Shown here: positions 7,160 through 16,976 of the stretch, one piece after another | How positions within the stretch are numbered: position 1 is the first letter of the stretch | How the letters are laid out: each line of letters starts with the position of its first letter | Assembly: GCF_019721995.1 (NCBI RefSeq) | Contig: NZ_BLYC01000033.1 | Location: 1-34,021, forward strand | DNA from: Bathymodiolus japonicus methanotrophic gill symbiont | GTDB lineage: Bacteria > Pseudomonadota > Gammaproteobacteria > Methylococcales > Methylomonadaceae | Direction: 5' to 3' | Length of the DNA: 34,021 nucleotides | Made by a program: the position numbers and the translations under genes | Notes under the pieces: model-generated | Databases searched by the model: none | What the model was told of the DNA's origin: nothing | Seen by the model: only the letters and a program-made list of their open reading frames with translations

Positions 7160-9520
7160 TTAAAACTGCGAGCCAAAATTGAATTGAAATGATTGCAGCT
7201 GATCACCTGGTTGAGCATTCAGAGGAATTGCATAACTGACCTGTAAAGCACCAAAAGGTGATAACCATTTGGCTGCTATCCCGGTTGAATATCTGAAATC
7301 CTTAAATGAAAAACCAGGTTTTACAGTATCAAAACTTTCATCCGATTTTTTCTGAATATAAGGGCCTTGAATCGACCCTATATCAAAAAAGGCCATGATT
7401 CGAACCGAGTCAACATCGGGCATAAAAGGGATAGGAAAAATAAGTTCCGTGTTTCCTATCATTTTAATATTACCCCCATAAGGTCTGGGTTGAGAACCAT
7501 CATTTAGATCACAAGTCCCATTACAGTGATCACGCGGTCCTATAGTATTTTGCCTCCAGCCTCGAACCGAGTTCACTCCACCCGCAAAATAATTCTCAAA
7601 GAAAGGCAAAGTCTCAGTGTCTCCATAGCCATTACCATAAGCAACAGAAGCCATCAATTTTAAAACCAGGTCTTTTGCGAGAGGAAAATAATGCTGATCT
7701 TTTGCACTCACTTTATAATAGGTCAAATCACTGCCCGGAATTGTCACTAAACCTGAAACACGTTGTTGACTACCTACCGTTGGAAAAATAGCTTTATTCA
7801 GCGTATCACGCACCCATCCCATAGATAAAGGAAAGTTTAAAAAACTATCCCCATTTGCAGCAATCCAGACCGGTAGTTCAGGAGGAGAAAATTGCCCCTG
7901 CTTAAGTTTGGTATGTTTAATATTAAAACCAAGACTAAATCGTTGGTTTTCATTAAGTGGAAAACCAAAGTTAAACCCACCACTGATCACGTCAGTTAAA
8001 TAATTTGAAATATTAGCTTGTTGTGCATCAGTTGTTTTAAATAGGAAGTTATAACCTAGACTAACCCCGTCCCGTGTAAAATAGGGATTAGTGAAACCAA
8101 GGCTATAGAGCGTCGAAACATTACTTTTATTAAAATTAACACTGACTCGCTTACCCGAACCAAAGATATTGTCCTGAGTCACACTGGCATTATAGATAAT
8201 TCCCTGGGTTTGCGAATAACCAATACCGGCCATTAGATTACCCGAGGATTTTTCAGTCACTGCAAAGTTTAAGTCTAGCTGGTCACGCGTACCTGGCACT
8301 TTAGGTGTTTCTATACCAACATTTTCAAAATAGCCTAGGCGATTTAAGCGTGCTTTAGAGCGCTCGATTTTAAGTGACGATGCCCAAGCCCCTTCCATCT
8401 GACGCATCTCTCTGCGCAGCACTGCGTCGCGGGTTTTAGTATTACCATGCATGCTAATACGCCTAACATAGGCACGATTAGCAGGGTCTACAAAAAATGT
8501 CATATCGACAATTTTAGTGTCGTTATGAATATCCGGCACCATATTGACATTGGCAAATGCATAGCCTTCTTCTCCCAGCCGATCAGAAATTGCCTTCGAG
8601 GTCAGAGTTGCATTTTTCCGTGAAAAAACTTCAGTCGGCCCCACCAGTAGCAGAGCAATTAGCTCTTCAGGATCGACTACTAGATTACCGCTGAGCTTAA
8701 CACTGCCCAGAGTAAACAAGTCGCCCTCTTCGATATTCACCACCACATAAATATCTTTTTTATCCGGTGTAATCGAAACCTGGGTAGATTTGATATTAAA
8801 GTTAATATAACCACGATCCAGATAGTAGGAGCGTAAGCGCTCTAAATCGGCAGATAGTTTTTGCTTGGAGTATTGATCATCTTTGGTATAAAAAGACAGC
8901 CAGCCAGTGACGCTTAATTCAAAATTCTTTATTAAGTCCTTTTCGGAGAAAACTTTGTTACCAATTATGTTGACAGACTTTATTTTTGCGACCACACCTT
9001 CTGATATATTGATATTGATACTGACCCTGTTTCTTTCCAGCGGCAAAACATTGGTATCAATTTTTAAGCTATATTTACCATGACTAAAATACTGACGGCG
9101 TAATTCCTGTTCTACTTTATCCAGTATTTGCCGGTTAAACACCTTGCCTTTAGCCAGCCCAATAGTCGTTAATGCGGTTAATAAATCTTCAGTTTTCAGA
9201 TCATCATTACCTTCTATCTCGATTTCAGCGATGGAAGGACGCTCCTGCACTTCGACCAGTAATACGTCACCTTCACGCCCCATGGAAATATCCTGGAAGA
9301 ACCCGGTTTTAAACAAGGCTCTGATCGCAGGTGCGATGTTTTTATCCAGTAATTTTTCACCTATATTCACCGGCAGATAATTGAATACCGTACCCACTGA
9401 TATGCGCTGCAAGCCTGTGACACGGATATCTTGTACGATAAAGCCCGGCTCTTCACTATATGCAATGGAAGGTAGTGACAATAACAGCAAAAATAATGGC
9501 AGAAAAACTTTAAATTTCAT
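7160..9520 (-). CDS. bamA: Outer-membrane protein assembly factor BamA
   Basis: The 786-residue precursor has a signal peptide ([20 protein letters not shown], cut near residue 20-22). About 400 residues follow with five POTRA repeats, starting [20 protein letters not shown]. The C-terminal beta-barrel ends in Phe. The barrel carries the family's VRG(F/W) motif as VRGW at 652-655 in loop 6, followed by a Cys pair (666, 670). BamA is the central subunit of the BAM complex that folds and inserts barrel proteins such as the porin at 2339. Its usual neighbours rseP and skp are absent: epmA lies upstream and a dehydrogenase downstream. Length is typical and no damage is seen. I see no strong ribosome site before the ATG. 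Confidence 0.95.
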   Translation of the reverse strand: MKFKVFLPLFLLLLSLPSIAYSEEPGFIVQDIRVTGLQRISVGTVFNYLPVNIGEKLLDKNIAPAIRALFKTGFFQDISMGREGDVLLVEVQERPSIAEIEIEGNDDLKTEDLLTALTTIGLAKGKVFNRQILDKVEQELRRQYFSHGKYSLKIDTNVLPLERNRVSININISEGVVAKIKSVNIIGNKVFSEKDLIKNFELSVTGWLSFYTKDDQYSKQKLSADLERLRSYYLDRGYINFNIKSTQVSITPDKKDIYVVVNIEEGDLFTLGSVKLSGNLVVDPEELIALLLVGPTEVFSRKNATLTSKAISDRLGEEGYAFANVNMVPDIHNDTKIVDMTFFVDPANRAYVRRISMHGNTKTRDAVLRREMRQMEGAWASSLKIERSKARLNRLGYFENVGIETPKVPGTRDQLDLNFAVTEKSSGNLMAGIGYSQTQGIIYNASVTQDNIFGSGKRVSVNFNKSNVSTLYSLGFTNPYFTRDGVSLGYNFLFKTTDAQQANISNYLTDVISGGFNFGFPLNENQRFSLGFNIKHTKLKQGQFSPPELPVWIAANGDSFLNFPLSMGWVRDTLNKAIFPTVGSQQRVSGLVTIPGSDLTYYKVSAKDQHYFPLAKDLVLKLMASVAYGNGYGDTETLPFFENYFAGGVNSVRGWRQNTIGPRDHCNGTCDLNDGSQPRPYGGNIKMIGNTELIFPIPFMPDVDSVRIMAFFDIGSIQGPYIQKKSDESFDTVKPGFSFKDFRYSTGIAAKWLSPFGALQVSYAIPLNAQPGDQLQSFQFNFGSQF

Positions 9521-9567
9521 GTACTAGTCGTAGCAGAAGAAAATCCGTAAAAACAAAAAACTGGCCC

Positions 9568-9734
9568 CTAAGGAGCGAGAATTCAATAATACCCGAGTCT
9601 GATTGGTCTTTTGACTCCATCGGCTCACTAGAAAAATAGTTGCGTAGTCTGCTATGCGCCAGTTTTCCTAGCACGCCTGTGAAACCAAAATCCTGCGTCA
9701 TACTTGCAGGTACTCTTAAGCCCTCACTCCTAAG
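9568..9734. repeat. Large palindrome P3 (167 bp) with the P1/P2 core
   Basis: The outer arms CTAAGGAGCGAG (9568-9579) and CTCACTCCTAAG (9723-9734) pair at 10 of 12 bases. The centre is GCGTAGTCTGCTATGC (9642-9657), almost the P2 core. Arms differ from P1 and P2, and the middle of the arms pairs less well. The right arm includes the epmA stop codon (9730-9732). Confidence 0.65.
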
Positions 9735-10707
9735 CATTTTCAATAGGAAATGCTAAAACCTCATCGATATGATTTTTCTGGCTGATAACCATCAATAATC
9801 GGTCTATACCCATGGCGATACCCGAGCAATCTGGCAGACCACTTTGTAGCGCCGCTAAAAAGTGCAGATCCTTACTCACCGCAATAGCCCCATTTTTCTC
9901 TCGCAATGCAATCTCCTGATCAAAGCGACTCTCCTGTTGCTTTACATCGGCTAATTCATGATAGCCATTCGCAAGTTCAATACCATCAATAAACACTTCC
10001 ACACGTGCCACAGTAAGCGGTTTGCCAGTATTTAAACGTGCCAGCGAAGGCAGGCAAGCGGGATAATCATAAACCATACATACGCCGGTTTCTCCCAAGT
10101 GCTGTTGCACGCAATGACTAAATAAAAAATCCAGCCAGGTAGCATGATCATCAGTACAGATATTAATCGCCTCTGAAAACCCCAGTCTCTTTGCGCTATG
10201 GCTATAGATCCCCCGGTCAAACTGCAGTGCATCCAATCCGGTGTATTGCTGAAAAACCTGTTGATAGCTAATCCGCTCTGCAGGCTCTGCGAAGCGGTCA
10301 GCGGGTAATAATCGGTCTAACAATAGCTCTACATCATCCATCAGTTGCGCTAAGTCATAGCCGACCCGGTACCACTCCAGCATACTGAACTCAGGGTTAT
10401 GCAAACGTCCTGACTCGCCGTTCCTAAATGCCCTGATTATCTGGTAAATAGAGCCTGTCTGTGCAGCTAACAGGCGTTTCATGGCAAACTCTGGAGAAGT
10501 TTGCAGATATAAAGCCTGCTGCTTACCCGAAAGTTGACTGGTGGCAAAAAAATCTAAATGCGGGTCAGTTCCAATCGCATGGCACAGTATTGGCGTTTCA
10601 ACTTCCAGTACATTTTCAGCATAAAAATACTGCCTGATTACATGCAGTAACTTAGCGCGTAACTGGATTATCTCAATCGAGCAAGCAGGTTGCCAGCTTA
10701 TTGTCAT
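9730..10707 (-). CDS. epmA: EF-P lysine (beta-lysyl) ligase EpmA
   Basis: The 325-residue protein is a class II lysyl-tRNA synthetase-like catalytic domain without the anticodon-binding domain, as expected for EpmA (PoxA/GenX/YjeA). Motif 2 reads RAFRNGESGRLHNPEFSMLE and motif 3 GIAMGIDRLLM near the C-terminus. It activates (R)-beta-lysine with ATP and transfers it to Lys34 of EF-P. It lies 37 bases downstream of efp on the same strand, so the two are probably cotranscribed, while epmB is divergent. Its stop codon lies in the arm of palindrome P3. Confidence 0.95.
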   Translation of the reverse strand: MTISWQPACSIEIIQLRAKLLHVIRQYFYAENVLEVETPILCHAIGTDPHLDFFATSQLSGKQQALYLQTSPEFAMKRLLAAQTGSIYQIIRAFRNGESGRLHNPEFSMLEWYRVGYDLAQLMDDVELLLDRLLPADRFAEPAERISYQQVFQQYTGLDALQFDRGIYSHSAKRLGFSEAINICTDDHATWLDFLFSHCVQQHLGETGVCMVYDYPACLPSLARLNTGKPLTVARVEVFIDGIELANGYHELADVKQQESRFDQEIALREKNGAIAVSKDLHFLAALQSGLPDCSGIAMGIDRLLMVISQKNHIDEVLAFPIENA

Positions 10708-10744
10708 TTGCTATTTATCGAATTGCTGTCACTAGTTATCTAGT

Positions 10745-11314
10745 TTAAGCTTTTGCCCGCGAAACATATTCCCCAGTGCGGGTATCTACCTTAACTACTT
10801 CGCCGATCTGCACAAATAATGGCACACGCACCACAGCCCCAGTTTCTAATGTCGCTGGCTTACCGCCACCACCTGATGTATCACCTTTTAGACCAGGGTC
10901 AGTTTCAGTTATTTCCAATTCAACAAAATTAGGCGGAGTCACTGAAATAGGCGCATCATTCCATAAAGTTAAAATACACATCGCCTGGTCTTTTAGCCAT
11001 AATTTAGCATCGGCAACCGCAGTCTCATCCGCCTGATACTGGTCAAAAGATTCTGGATCCATAAAATGAAAAAACTCGCCATCATTGTACAAAAACTGCA
11101 TATCTAACTCGACGACATCCGCACCTTCAAGCGATTCACCTGACTTAAATGTGCGTTCAATTACTCGTCCTGTTTTTAGGTTTCTAAATTTAACGCGGTT
11201 AAAAGCCTGCCCTTTTCCCGGTTTAACAATCTCATTCTCGATAATAGAACAAGGGTCACCATCCAGCATTAACTTTAATCCACCCTTGAACTCACTTGTA
11301 CTGTAATTCGCCAT
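10745..11314 (-). CDS. efp: Translation elongation factor P
   Basis: The 189-residue protein has the standard three-domain EF-P length. Lys34 lies in the loop VKPGKGQAF, the site modified by EpmA with beta-lysine. EF-P relieves ribosome stalling at polyproline stretches. The C-terminal domain ends [14 protein letters not shown], typical of the gammaproteobacterial form. It heads an efp-epmA pair and is divergent from epmB across an 83-base spacer, so the whole modification pathway except the hydroxylase EpmC is together. Confidence 0.97.
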   Translation of the reverse strand: MANYSTSEFKGGLKLMLDGDPCSIIENEIVKPGKGQAFNRVKFRNLKTGRVIERTFKSGESLEGADVVELDMQFLYNDGEFFHFMDPESFDQYQADETAVADAKLWLKDQAMCILTLWNDAPISVTPPNFVELEITETDPGLKGDTSGGGGKPATLETGAVVRVPLFVQIGEVVKVDTRTGEYVSRAKA

Positions 11315-11348
11315 TTATATCTCTAATATGTCCGCTTAAATTTTTGCT

Positions 11349-11354
11349 ATTATA
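11349..11354 (-). promoter_or_regulatory. Candidate sigma-70 -10 box of efp
   Basis: The minus strand carries a perfect TATAAT, placing the start about 30 bases before the efp ATG. No good -35 box at 16-18 bases is visible, so this is only a candidate. Confidence 0.45.
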
Positions 11355-11397
11355 CCTTGCATCATTTGAATTCTGTAGAATATTCCATATTTAAATT

Positions 11398-12381
11398 ATG
11401 ACAGCACACTTACCTAGCTGGCAAAAAGACCTGGCTGCAGGCTTTAGCAATCCAGAAGCTTTACTCCAATATCTAAAGCTGGATTTCAAGGCATATTCAG
11501 CTCAGGCCAGGGATGATTTTTCTATGCGTGTACCTCTGAGTTATGCAGCCTGCATGCAAAAAGGCGAACCCAGCGACCCACTACTGATGCAGGTTTTGCC
11601 AATTGCTGATGAACTGAATAACCCAGTTGATTTTCAGGATGACCCGGTCGGTGATTTGGCTGCTATTACTGAAAATTGCATAATCCACAAATATCAGGGC
11701 AGAGTCTTATTAATTATCACTGGCGGATGTGCAATTAATTGTCGCTTTTGTTTTCGACGTAACTTTCCGTATGCCAACGTACAACTGAATACACAAAAGG
11801 AAGGGATAGCTCTGAACTACATCCGGGGTAATTCCACTATTCATGAAGTGATTTTAAGCGGGGGTGATCCCCTGCTGTTAAGTGACCAGAGGCTAAAGGC
11901 TTTACTGCAGAAGTTATCTAGTATTGCGCATATAAAGCGCATACGCATCCACACGCGCTTGCCTATTGTGTTGTCCACTCGCGTAACAACCGAACTTATT
12001 AGAATATTAAATAACTTACCCATCCCGGTTATTATGGTTATGCATTGTAATCATGCGCATGAACTAAGTGAGCAGGTGATCACAGCATGTCTGGCATTAA
12101 AGCAGCCGAATATTACCTTATTAAATCAATCGGTATTGCTCAAAGGTATTAATGATAACGCGCAAGTATTGCAAGCGTTAAGTGAAAAGTTGTTTACGAC
12201 GGGAGTTCTGCCCTATTATTTGCACTTATTAGATAAGGCGAAGGGGACTGCACATTTTGAAATGAGCCAGATAAAGGCAATTAAGTTACATCAGAAATTA
12301 CAACAGGTATTGCCTGGGTATCTGGTGCCTAAGTTAGTAAAGGAACAGCAAGGGGAAGTAGCAAAAACATTGATTATATAG
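11398..12381 (+). CDS. epmB: EF-P beta-lysylation protein EpmB (lysine 2,3-aminomutase)
   Basis: The 327-residue radical-SAM enzyme has the cluster motif CAINCRFC (Cys111, Cys115, Cys118), after which YANVQL and the barrel follow. The C-terminal part (VPKLVKEQQGE) should contain the PLP-binding Lys of lysine 2,3-aminomutases. EpmB converts L-lysine to (R)-beta-lysine, the substrate of EpmA. It is divergent from efp-epmA. No clear Shine-Dalgarno sequence precedes the ATG. Element A3 begins two bases after its TAG stop and separates it from its terminator. Confidence 0.95.
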   Translation: MTAHLPSWQKDLAAGFSNPEALLQYLKLDFKAYSAQARDDFSMRVPLSYAACMQKGEPSDPLLMQVLPIADELNNPVDFQDDPVGDLAAITENCIIHKYQGRVLLIITGGCAINCRFCFRRNFPYANVQLNTQKEGIALNYIRGNSTIHEVILSGGDPLLLSDQRLKALLQKLSSIAHIKRIRIHTRLPIVLSTRVTTELIRILNNLPIPVIMVMHCNHAHELSEQVITACLALKQPNITLLNQSVLLKGINDNAQVLQALSEKLFTTGVLPYYLHLLDKAKGTAHFEMSQIKAIKLHQKLQQVLPGYLVPKLVKEQQGEVAKTLII

Positions 12382-12383
12382 CA

Positions 12384-12662
12384 CAGGCGCGCCATGCTAC
12401 CTCACGAAATTCCGGGACTCCTGTCGCCATAATTCGTTCACCTACGCAGCGGATGGGAGATGCCCTGAACGCCCTGCGTCCGCAACGACTACGCACAAAA
12501 GCCGCTTCGTCATTACTACCTCACTGGCTGGACGGCTATTCGGAATCCAATTCTTGCTCCTCTCGCGTGCTGCTAGCACACGTCAAATCAGCGAATTGCC
12601 TGTCGCCTATCAGGGACTAAAAATCACCACTTCGCTAAGCTACGTTTCCATGATTTTCAGCG
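12384..12662 (+). mobile_element. Family-A structured element, copy A3 (279 bp)
   Basis: Same ends as A2, with one base deleted in the CCCTG stem and a few substitutions. It sits two bases past the epmB stop. Removing it joins TATAGCA directly to GGAGTAAAAAAGC, which begins the terminator hairpin. No target duplication. Confidence 0.88.
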
Positions 12663-12667
12663 GGAGT

Positions 12668-12687
12668 AAAAAAGCTTTAGCTTTTTT
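12668..12687 (+). terminator. Intrinsic terminator of epmB
   Basis: AAAAAAGC-TTTA-GCTTTTTT forms a hairpin whose 3' arm is the T-run, and it works in either direction. A second 7-bp hairpin, CAATAGC-TAAA-GCTATTG, follows at 12698-12715. Before A3 arrived the first hairpin began about 12 bases after the epmB stop. It also lies between epmB and the converging gene at 12729. Confidence 0.65.
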
Positions 12688-12728
12688 CTAATAATAACAA
12701 TAGCTAAAGCTATTGTGCTCCATAGGTT

Positions 12729-13202
12729 CTATGCCAGACGCAATTGCGCTAATGAAGCAAAAGCTTTCTGGTTATTAATGTCAGGATTGATACTTAGTTC
12801 CAGTTCTGTCACTGCAGCAAATTCTACGCTATAGTCTTCGGTTTCACTGATTGCTCCCGATGGGCTAAAATTCCACTGCTGACGCACTACTTCCTGAAAC
12901 GACTGGCCATTATCGGATGAACAACGCATCCTGAATTCCTGAGTACGTTCTGCATTCGTCTCTGCAAAGCATAACCAGATACGTGTAAGTTTTTGCGGTG
13001 TAGCAAACATTATACGGATCACTTGCTGGCCTGGTTCAATAGCACGCCAGCCTGATGACTGTCCCGGTATTAGCGCGGACTCAATTGGGTAAGCAACATC
13101 TTCAGAGCTGATTTCTACTTCTGCAATTGCCTCCAGGTCTAACCAGGCATCATCAGGTGTCGACCTGTTATTTTTATCAGTGCTAATAATTCGTTTACGC
13201 AT
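12729..13202 (-). CDS. Conserved hypothetical protein, discoidin (F5/8 type C)-like
   Basis: The 157-residue protein has no signal peptide or membrane segment. It starts MRKRIIST and has WLDLEAIAEVEISSEDVAYP, then a beta-rich body with IWLCFAETNAERTQEFRMR and VRQQWNFSPSGA, ending FASLAQLRLA. The alternating strand pattern and WNFSPSG region recall a conserved proteobacterial family with a jelly-roll fold like carbohydrate-binding F5/8C domains. I know no function for it. It is convergent with epmB and flanked by family-A elements on both sides. Confidence 0.7.
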   Translation of the reverse strand: MRKRIISTDKNNRSTPDDAWLDLEAIAEVEISSEDVAYPIESALIPGQSSGWRAIEPGQQVIRIMFATPQKLTRIWLCFAETNAERTQEFRMRCSSDNGQSFQEVVRQQWNFSPSGAISETEDYSVEFAAVTELELSINPDINNQKAFASLAQLRLA

Positions 13203-13395
13203 CTTGCTGCCTTATGTTGTTAAGATAGAGTGAAGCATCAAGCAGGATATGTTAATAGTTGCATAAGTTTTCGCAGTATAAAAGATTCTTCACTAGCGAA
13301 TTGATAACAATCTACATGCGAGAGCTTATGGGAAATTATTAACGTGTAGTGTGTCTCTTATAATTTCAATTTTACCATGAAGCTCGTGAAGGACA

Positions 13396-14140
13396 TTAAG
13401 GACATTCTTTTCCTTCAATATCTTCATGGCCTTCATGGTATTTTTTTTGCATAAGGGAGCTGGAACAGGCGCGCCATGCTACCTCACGAAATTCCGGGAC
13501 TCCTGTCGCCATAATTCGTTCACCTACGCAGCGGATGGGAGATGCCCTGAACACCCTGCGTCCGCAACGACTACGCACAAAAGCCGCTTCGTCATTACTA
13601 CCTCACTGGCTGGACGGCTATTCGGAATGCAATTCTTGCTCCTCTCGCGTGCTGCTAGCACACGTCGAATCAGCGAATTGCCCTGTCGCCTATCAGGGAC
13701 TAAAAATCACCACTTCGCTAAGCTACGTTTCCATGATTTTCAGCGTAAGCCGTTGTTGCTAAGGCTCTCAGTATATCGGTACGACTAATAATGCCGACCA
13801 AATCCTTGTCGCGATACACTGGAAAACTTCTGACCGAGGTATTCTGGAATTTTTCAGCCAAGTCCACAATGCTCATTTCGGCTTCGACCTTAACCACATC
13901 AGCAGTCATATACTCAGTTACATTTCCAGCGCTGCTCTGATTATAAGCGACTTCCAGAACCATTTTCAGGGCATCTTTCTCAGAAAACATGCCAATCACT
14001 TTATCATGTTCATCAAATACTGGCGCACCAGTAATTTTATGATCAAGAATTTTTTTTATTGCATCAATGCCAGTCATCTCTTTAGTTAATTTAATTAACC
14101 GCGTGGTCATATAATCTGCAACTGTAATTTTTGCCAACAT
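13396..14140 (-). pseudogene. CBS-domain pair protein, 3' end split by element A4
   Basis: The start is ATG at 14140, chosen because GGAG lies 8 bases upstream (GAAGGAGAGGACTATG) and the following MLAKITVADYM begins the first CBS domain. CBS 1 covers about residues 6-60 (ITGAPVFDEHDKVIGMFSEK) and CBS 2 about 80-135 (RSFPVYRDKDLVGIISRTD). Such pairs usually bind adenosyl ligands. Removing A4 gives a 154-residue protein ending EGKECP. With A4 the frame ends after 140 residues with tail AENHGNVA. Both CBS domains survive, so the shortened protein may still work. It lies 31 bases after nqrM and may belong to the nqr transcript. Confidence 0.8.
13466..13745 (+). mobile_element. Family-A structured element, copy A4 (280 bp)
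   Basis: It is inserted in the 3' end of the CBS gene. Exact removal joins CTGGAA to TAAGCC and restores the codons for TTAYSSS in one frame. No target duplication. Confidence 0.9.
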
Positions 14141-14171
14141 AGTCCTCTCCTTCTCTAATGAAATAAAACTA

Positions 14172-14354
14172 TTAACCAGCTTCCGCCTCAGCTTCGATTT
14201 TCTTTCTTTTATCACATTTTTCAACACAAATACAATTTCCAGCACCTGTACCGCCACATGAGCCTTTAATTGCATTGCGACCTAAAATTACACCGATAGC
14301 CATTATCACAATGACTATCAGCATAAACGCAAATGTCACTAAAAAATATATCAT
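14172..14354 (-). CDS. nqrM: Na+-NQR maturation protein NqrM
   Basis: The 60-residue protein has one N-terminal membrane helix (residues 3-24), then GVILGRNAIKGSCGG and three more Cys (CICVEKC), four in all. This is the NqrM (DUF539) pattern. NqrM is required for iron delivery to the Cys-bound centre between NqrD and NqrE. Its ATG overlaps the apbE stop (ATGA), indicating translational coupling. The position after apbE at the end of the nqr operon is the common one. Confidence 0.92.
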   Translation of the reverse strand: MIYFLVTFAFMLIVIVIMAIGVILGRNAIKGSCGGTGAGNCICVEKCDKRKKIEAEAEAG

Positions 14355-15394
14355 TGCTCTACCTTTGTCTGCTCAGAAAATGCAGGGGTCTCTTTTTCGA
14401 CAAATCCTTGATCAGTTTTAATTATAAAAAAGGCTACCAACTTTTGTTGCTCAGCAATTTTATACCCCTCTTCCTCACCCAATACCATTAAGGCAGTCGC
14501 CCAGGCATCGGCTTTCATTGTAGTATCGCTTAAAACGGTCACAGATGCCAGTTTATGTGTAATTGGATAACCCGTTCGAGGATCTATCGTATGCGAAAAA
14601 CGCTTGCCATCCTGCTCAAAAAAGTTCCGGTAATCACCTGATGTTGCCATGGCAATATCTGTAATAGGTAAAACTCGCTGTAATTCACGCTTTTCTGCAT
14701 TAGGCTTCTCAATGGCAATGTGCCAGTTTTCACCCTGCAGGTTTTTCCCTTTTAAGTACAGCTCACCACCAATTTCCACCATATAATCAGTGATGCCCTG
14801 CTTATCTAATACTTTAGCGACTTCATCGACAGCATAGCCTTTTGCTAGAGAAGATAAATCGATTGCTACATCCGGTTTGGTTTTACTAAGTGTTGTTATG
14901 CGCTTATTGATCACTAAATTTTTATAATTAACGACCTCTAGCACTTGCTGAATTTCTTCTGCTTTGGGTGCCTTATTGTCCGTCTTCTCAGGACCAAAGC
15001 CCCATAAATTAACTAGTGGTGCGACAGTAATATCAAATGCCCCATTGGATAATTCACTGATTTCCTGAGCCTGCAACATAACTTTTTCTAATTCAGGCGT
15101 TATAAATGTAGCTCCGGGATTGGGTGAGCTATTAATTAGCGCTACTTCTGAATCGCTAATATAAGTAGACATACGCTGATTTATTTCATCCAGGCGATTC
15201 TTAATAAGCGTCTCTAGTCTATAGGTCTTAACGCCCTGGGGTAACTGACTAGCTTTTACTGAAAAACTCGTGCCCATCGTTGGGCCTGAAAAGTTAAACG
15301 GGTATTTTTCTACACTATTATTTGCACAGCCTGATAACAAAAAAACGAGAATCAAGCTCAAGCTTAACCCTCGTTTAGAGATTATTTTTTTCAT
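14351..15394 (-). CDS. apbE: FAD:protein FMN transferase ApbE (lipoprotein)
   Basis: The 347-residue protein starts at the ATG at 15394, the first that gives a signal peptide. A longer frame exists only because the inserted element A5 is open upstream. The lipobox LSGC places the lipid-anchored Cys at residue 23. Family motifs include PTMGTSFSVKA, the IDLSSLAKGYAVD region, VEIGGELYLKG, and the HTIDPRTGYP Mg/FAD site. ApbE attaches FMN through a phosphoester bond to Thr in NqrB and NqrC. It sits between nqrF and nqrM. Without A5 the nqrF-apbE gap would be 69 bases; with A5 it is 349. Confidence 0.95.
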   Translation of the reverse strand: MKKIISKRGLSLSLILVFLLSGCANNSVEKYPFNFSGPTMGTSFSVKASQLPQGVKTYRLETLIKNRLDEINQRMSTYISDSEVALINSSPNPGATFITPELEKVMLQAQEISELSNGAFDITVAPLVNLWGFGPEKTDNKAPKAEEIQQVLEVVNYKNLVINKRITTLSKTKPDVAIDLSSLAKGYAVDEVAKVLDKQGITDYMVEIGGELYLKGKNLQGENWHIAIEKPNAEKRELQRVLPITDIAMATSGDYRNFFEQDGKRFSHTIDPRTGYPITHKLASVTVLSDTTMKADAWATALMVLGEEEGYKIAEQQKLVAFFIIKTDQGFVEKETPAFSEQTKVEQ

Positions 15395-15434
15395 TGTTAT
15401 TCTTTGTAAGTATATGTTACATATGAAGCATAGA

Positions 15435-15714
15435 CAGGCGCGCCATGCTACCTCACGAAATTCCGAGACTCCTGTCGCCATAATTCGTTCACCTACGCAG
15501 CGGATGGGAGATGCCCTGAACGCCCTGCGTCCGCAACAACTACGCACAAAAGCCGCTTCGTCATTACTACCTCACTGGCTGGACGGCTATTCGGAATGCA
15601 ATTCTTGCTCCTCTCGCGTGCTGCTAGCACACGTCGAATCAGCGAATTGCCCTGTCGCCTATCAGGGACTAAAAATCAACACTTCGCTAAGCTACGTTTC
15701 CATGATTTTCAGCG
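15435..15714 (+). mobile_element. Family-A structured element, copy A5 (280 bp), inside the nqr operon
   Basis: Same ends as the other copies, with four or five substitutions. It lies between nqrF and apbE, antisense to the operon. Flanks AGCATAGA and GTGTGCTT show no duplication. Its hairpins would be transcribed as part of the nqr message. Confidence 0.88.
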
Positions 15715-15743
15715 GTGTGCTTAGCCCACCCTACATCCATTAT

Positions 15744-16964
15744 TTAACCGCCAAAATCATCTAACATGATATTTTCTGGCTCAACGCCATTTTCAATCAA
15801 CATGTTAATCACTGATGAATTCATGATTGGAGGTCCACACATGTAGAATTCACAATCCTCTGGAGCTGGATGGTTTTTAATAAACTCTTCAAACAAGACA
15901 TTATGAATAAAACCGGTATAACCTTCCCAGTTATCTTCTGGCAATGCATCAGACAAAGCACAATGCCATTCAAAGTTATCATTTTCGGCCGCCAACATAT
16001 CAAAATCTTCTACGTAGAACATTTCACGCTTACTACGCGCGCCATACCAAAATGACATTTTACGTTTTGATTTTAAGCGACGCAGTTGATCAAAGATATG
16101 CGAACGCATGGGTGCCATACCTGCTCCACCACCGACAAATACCATTTCAGCATCTGTCTCTTTAGCAAAGAACTCACCATAAGGACCTGAAATAATACAT
16201 TTATCTCCTGGTTTCAGGTCAAAGATATACGATGACATAATACCTGGAGGTACTGAATCAGGTGCACCAGGTGGTGGTGTAGCGATACGTACATTGAGCA
16301 TAATTTCTTTTTCTTCAGGATAAGAAGCCATTGAATATGCACGCAAAGCATCTTCTTTTACATCAGAAGTATAACGCCATAAGTCAAACTTATCCCAGTC
16401 TTCACGAAATTCTTCTTCTATGTCGAAGTCAGAATATTTCGCAATATGCGGTGGACATTCAATCTGAATATAGCCACCTGCCCGATAGTTGATTTCTTCA
16501 CCCTCAGGCAGAGTTAAAACCAATTCTTTAATAAATGTCGCTACGTTGTGATTGGATTTAACTGTACATTCCCATTTTTTAACCCCGAAGACACTGTCTT
16601 CGACTTCAATGTTCATGTCGTGCTTAATCGCAACCTGACAAGCCAGACGCTCACCTTCTGCTGCTTCACGCTTGGTAATATGTCCTAATTCAGTGGGCAG
16701 AATCTCACCGCCACCTGAGTGGATTTTAACTTTACATTGCGCACACGTTCCACCACCACCACAGGCAGACGGGACAAATAAGCCGACATCGGCAAGTGCG
16801 GTTAATAATTTACCACCGACTGGAACATGAATTTTTTTCTCATCATTGATAAGAATTTCCACATCGCCAGAGGCAACGAGTTGACTCTTTGCACCGATAA
16901 TAATAAATACCAGTGCAATCACGATCACCGTGAAAATAATAATTCCTAATGCAATCTCTAGCAT
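15744..16964 (-). CDS. nqrF: Na+-NQR subunit F, NADH-oxidising FAD/2Fe-2S flavoprotein
   Basis: The 406-residue protein has one N-terminal membrane helix (residues 4-23). A plant-type ferredoxin domain follows with Cys68, Cys74, Cys77 ([12 protein letters not shown]) and Cys109. The FAD-binding domain has [11 protein letters not shown], and the NADH domain has [11 protein letters not shown] and CGPPIMN, ending [10 protein letters not shown]. It takes electrons from NADH at the cytoplasmic face and passes them through FAD and 2Fe-2S into the membrane subunits. Length and motifs match the Vibrio enzyme. It is the last structural gene, 12 bases after nqrE. Confidence 0.97.
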   Translation of the reverse strand: MLEIALGIIIFTVIVIALVFIIIGAKSQLVASGDVEILINDEKKIHVPVGGKLLTALADVGLFVPSACGGGGTCAQCKVKIHSGGGEILPTELGHITKREAAEGERLACQVAIKHDMNIEVEDSVFGVKKWECTVKSNHNVATFIKELVLTLPEGEEINYRAGGYIQIECPPHIAKYSDFDIEEEFREDWDKFDLWRYTSDVKEDALRAYSMASYPEEKEIMLNVRIATPPPGAPDSVPPGIMSSYIFDLKPGDKCIISGPYGEFFAKETDAEMVFVGGGAGMAPMRSHIFDQLRRLKSKRKMSFWYGARSKREMFYVEDFDMLAAENDNFEWHCALSDALPEDNWEGYTGFIHNVLFEEFIKNHPAPEDCEFYMCGPPIMNSSVINMLIENGVEPENIMLDDFGG

Positions 16965-16976
16965 TACGATACCTTC

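Noticed and set aside
9144-9380. 78-residue plus-strand frame inside bamA
   Set aside because: Shadow of the BamA POTRA coding region, without ribosome site or known motifs.
13466-13745. Family A/B as IscB-type HEARO or IS200/IS605 derivatives with a fixed target
   Set aside because: Lack of duplication, hairpin end and strand bias fit, but the left flanks (ACC, ACA, GCA, GAA, AGA, TAA, ATT, CTC, CTT, TAT) share no target tetranucleotide, so a standard assignment is not supported.
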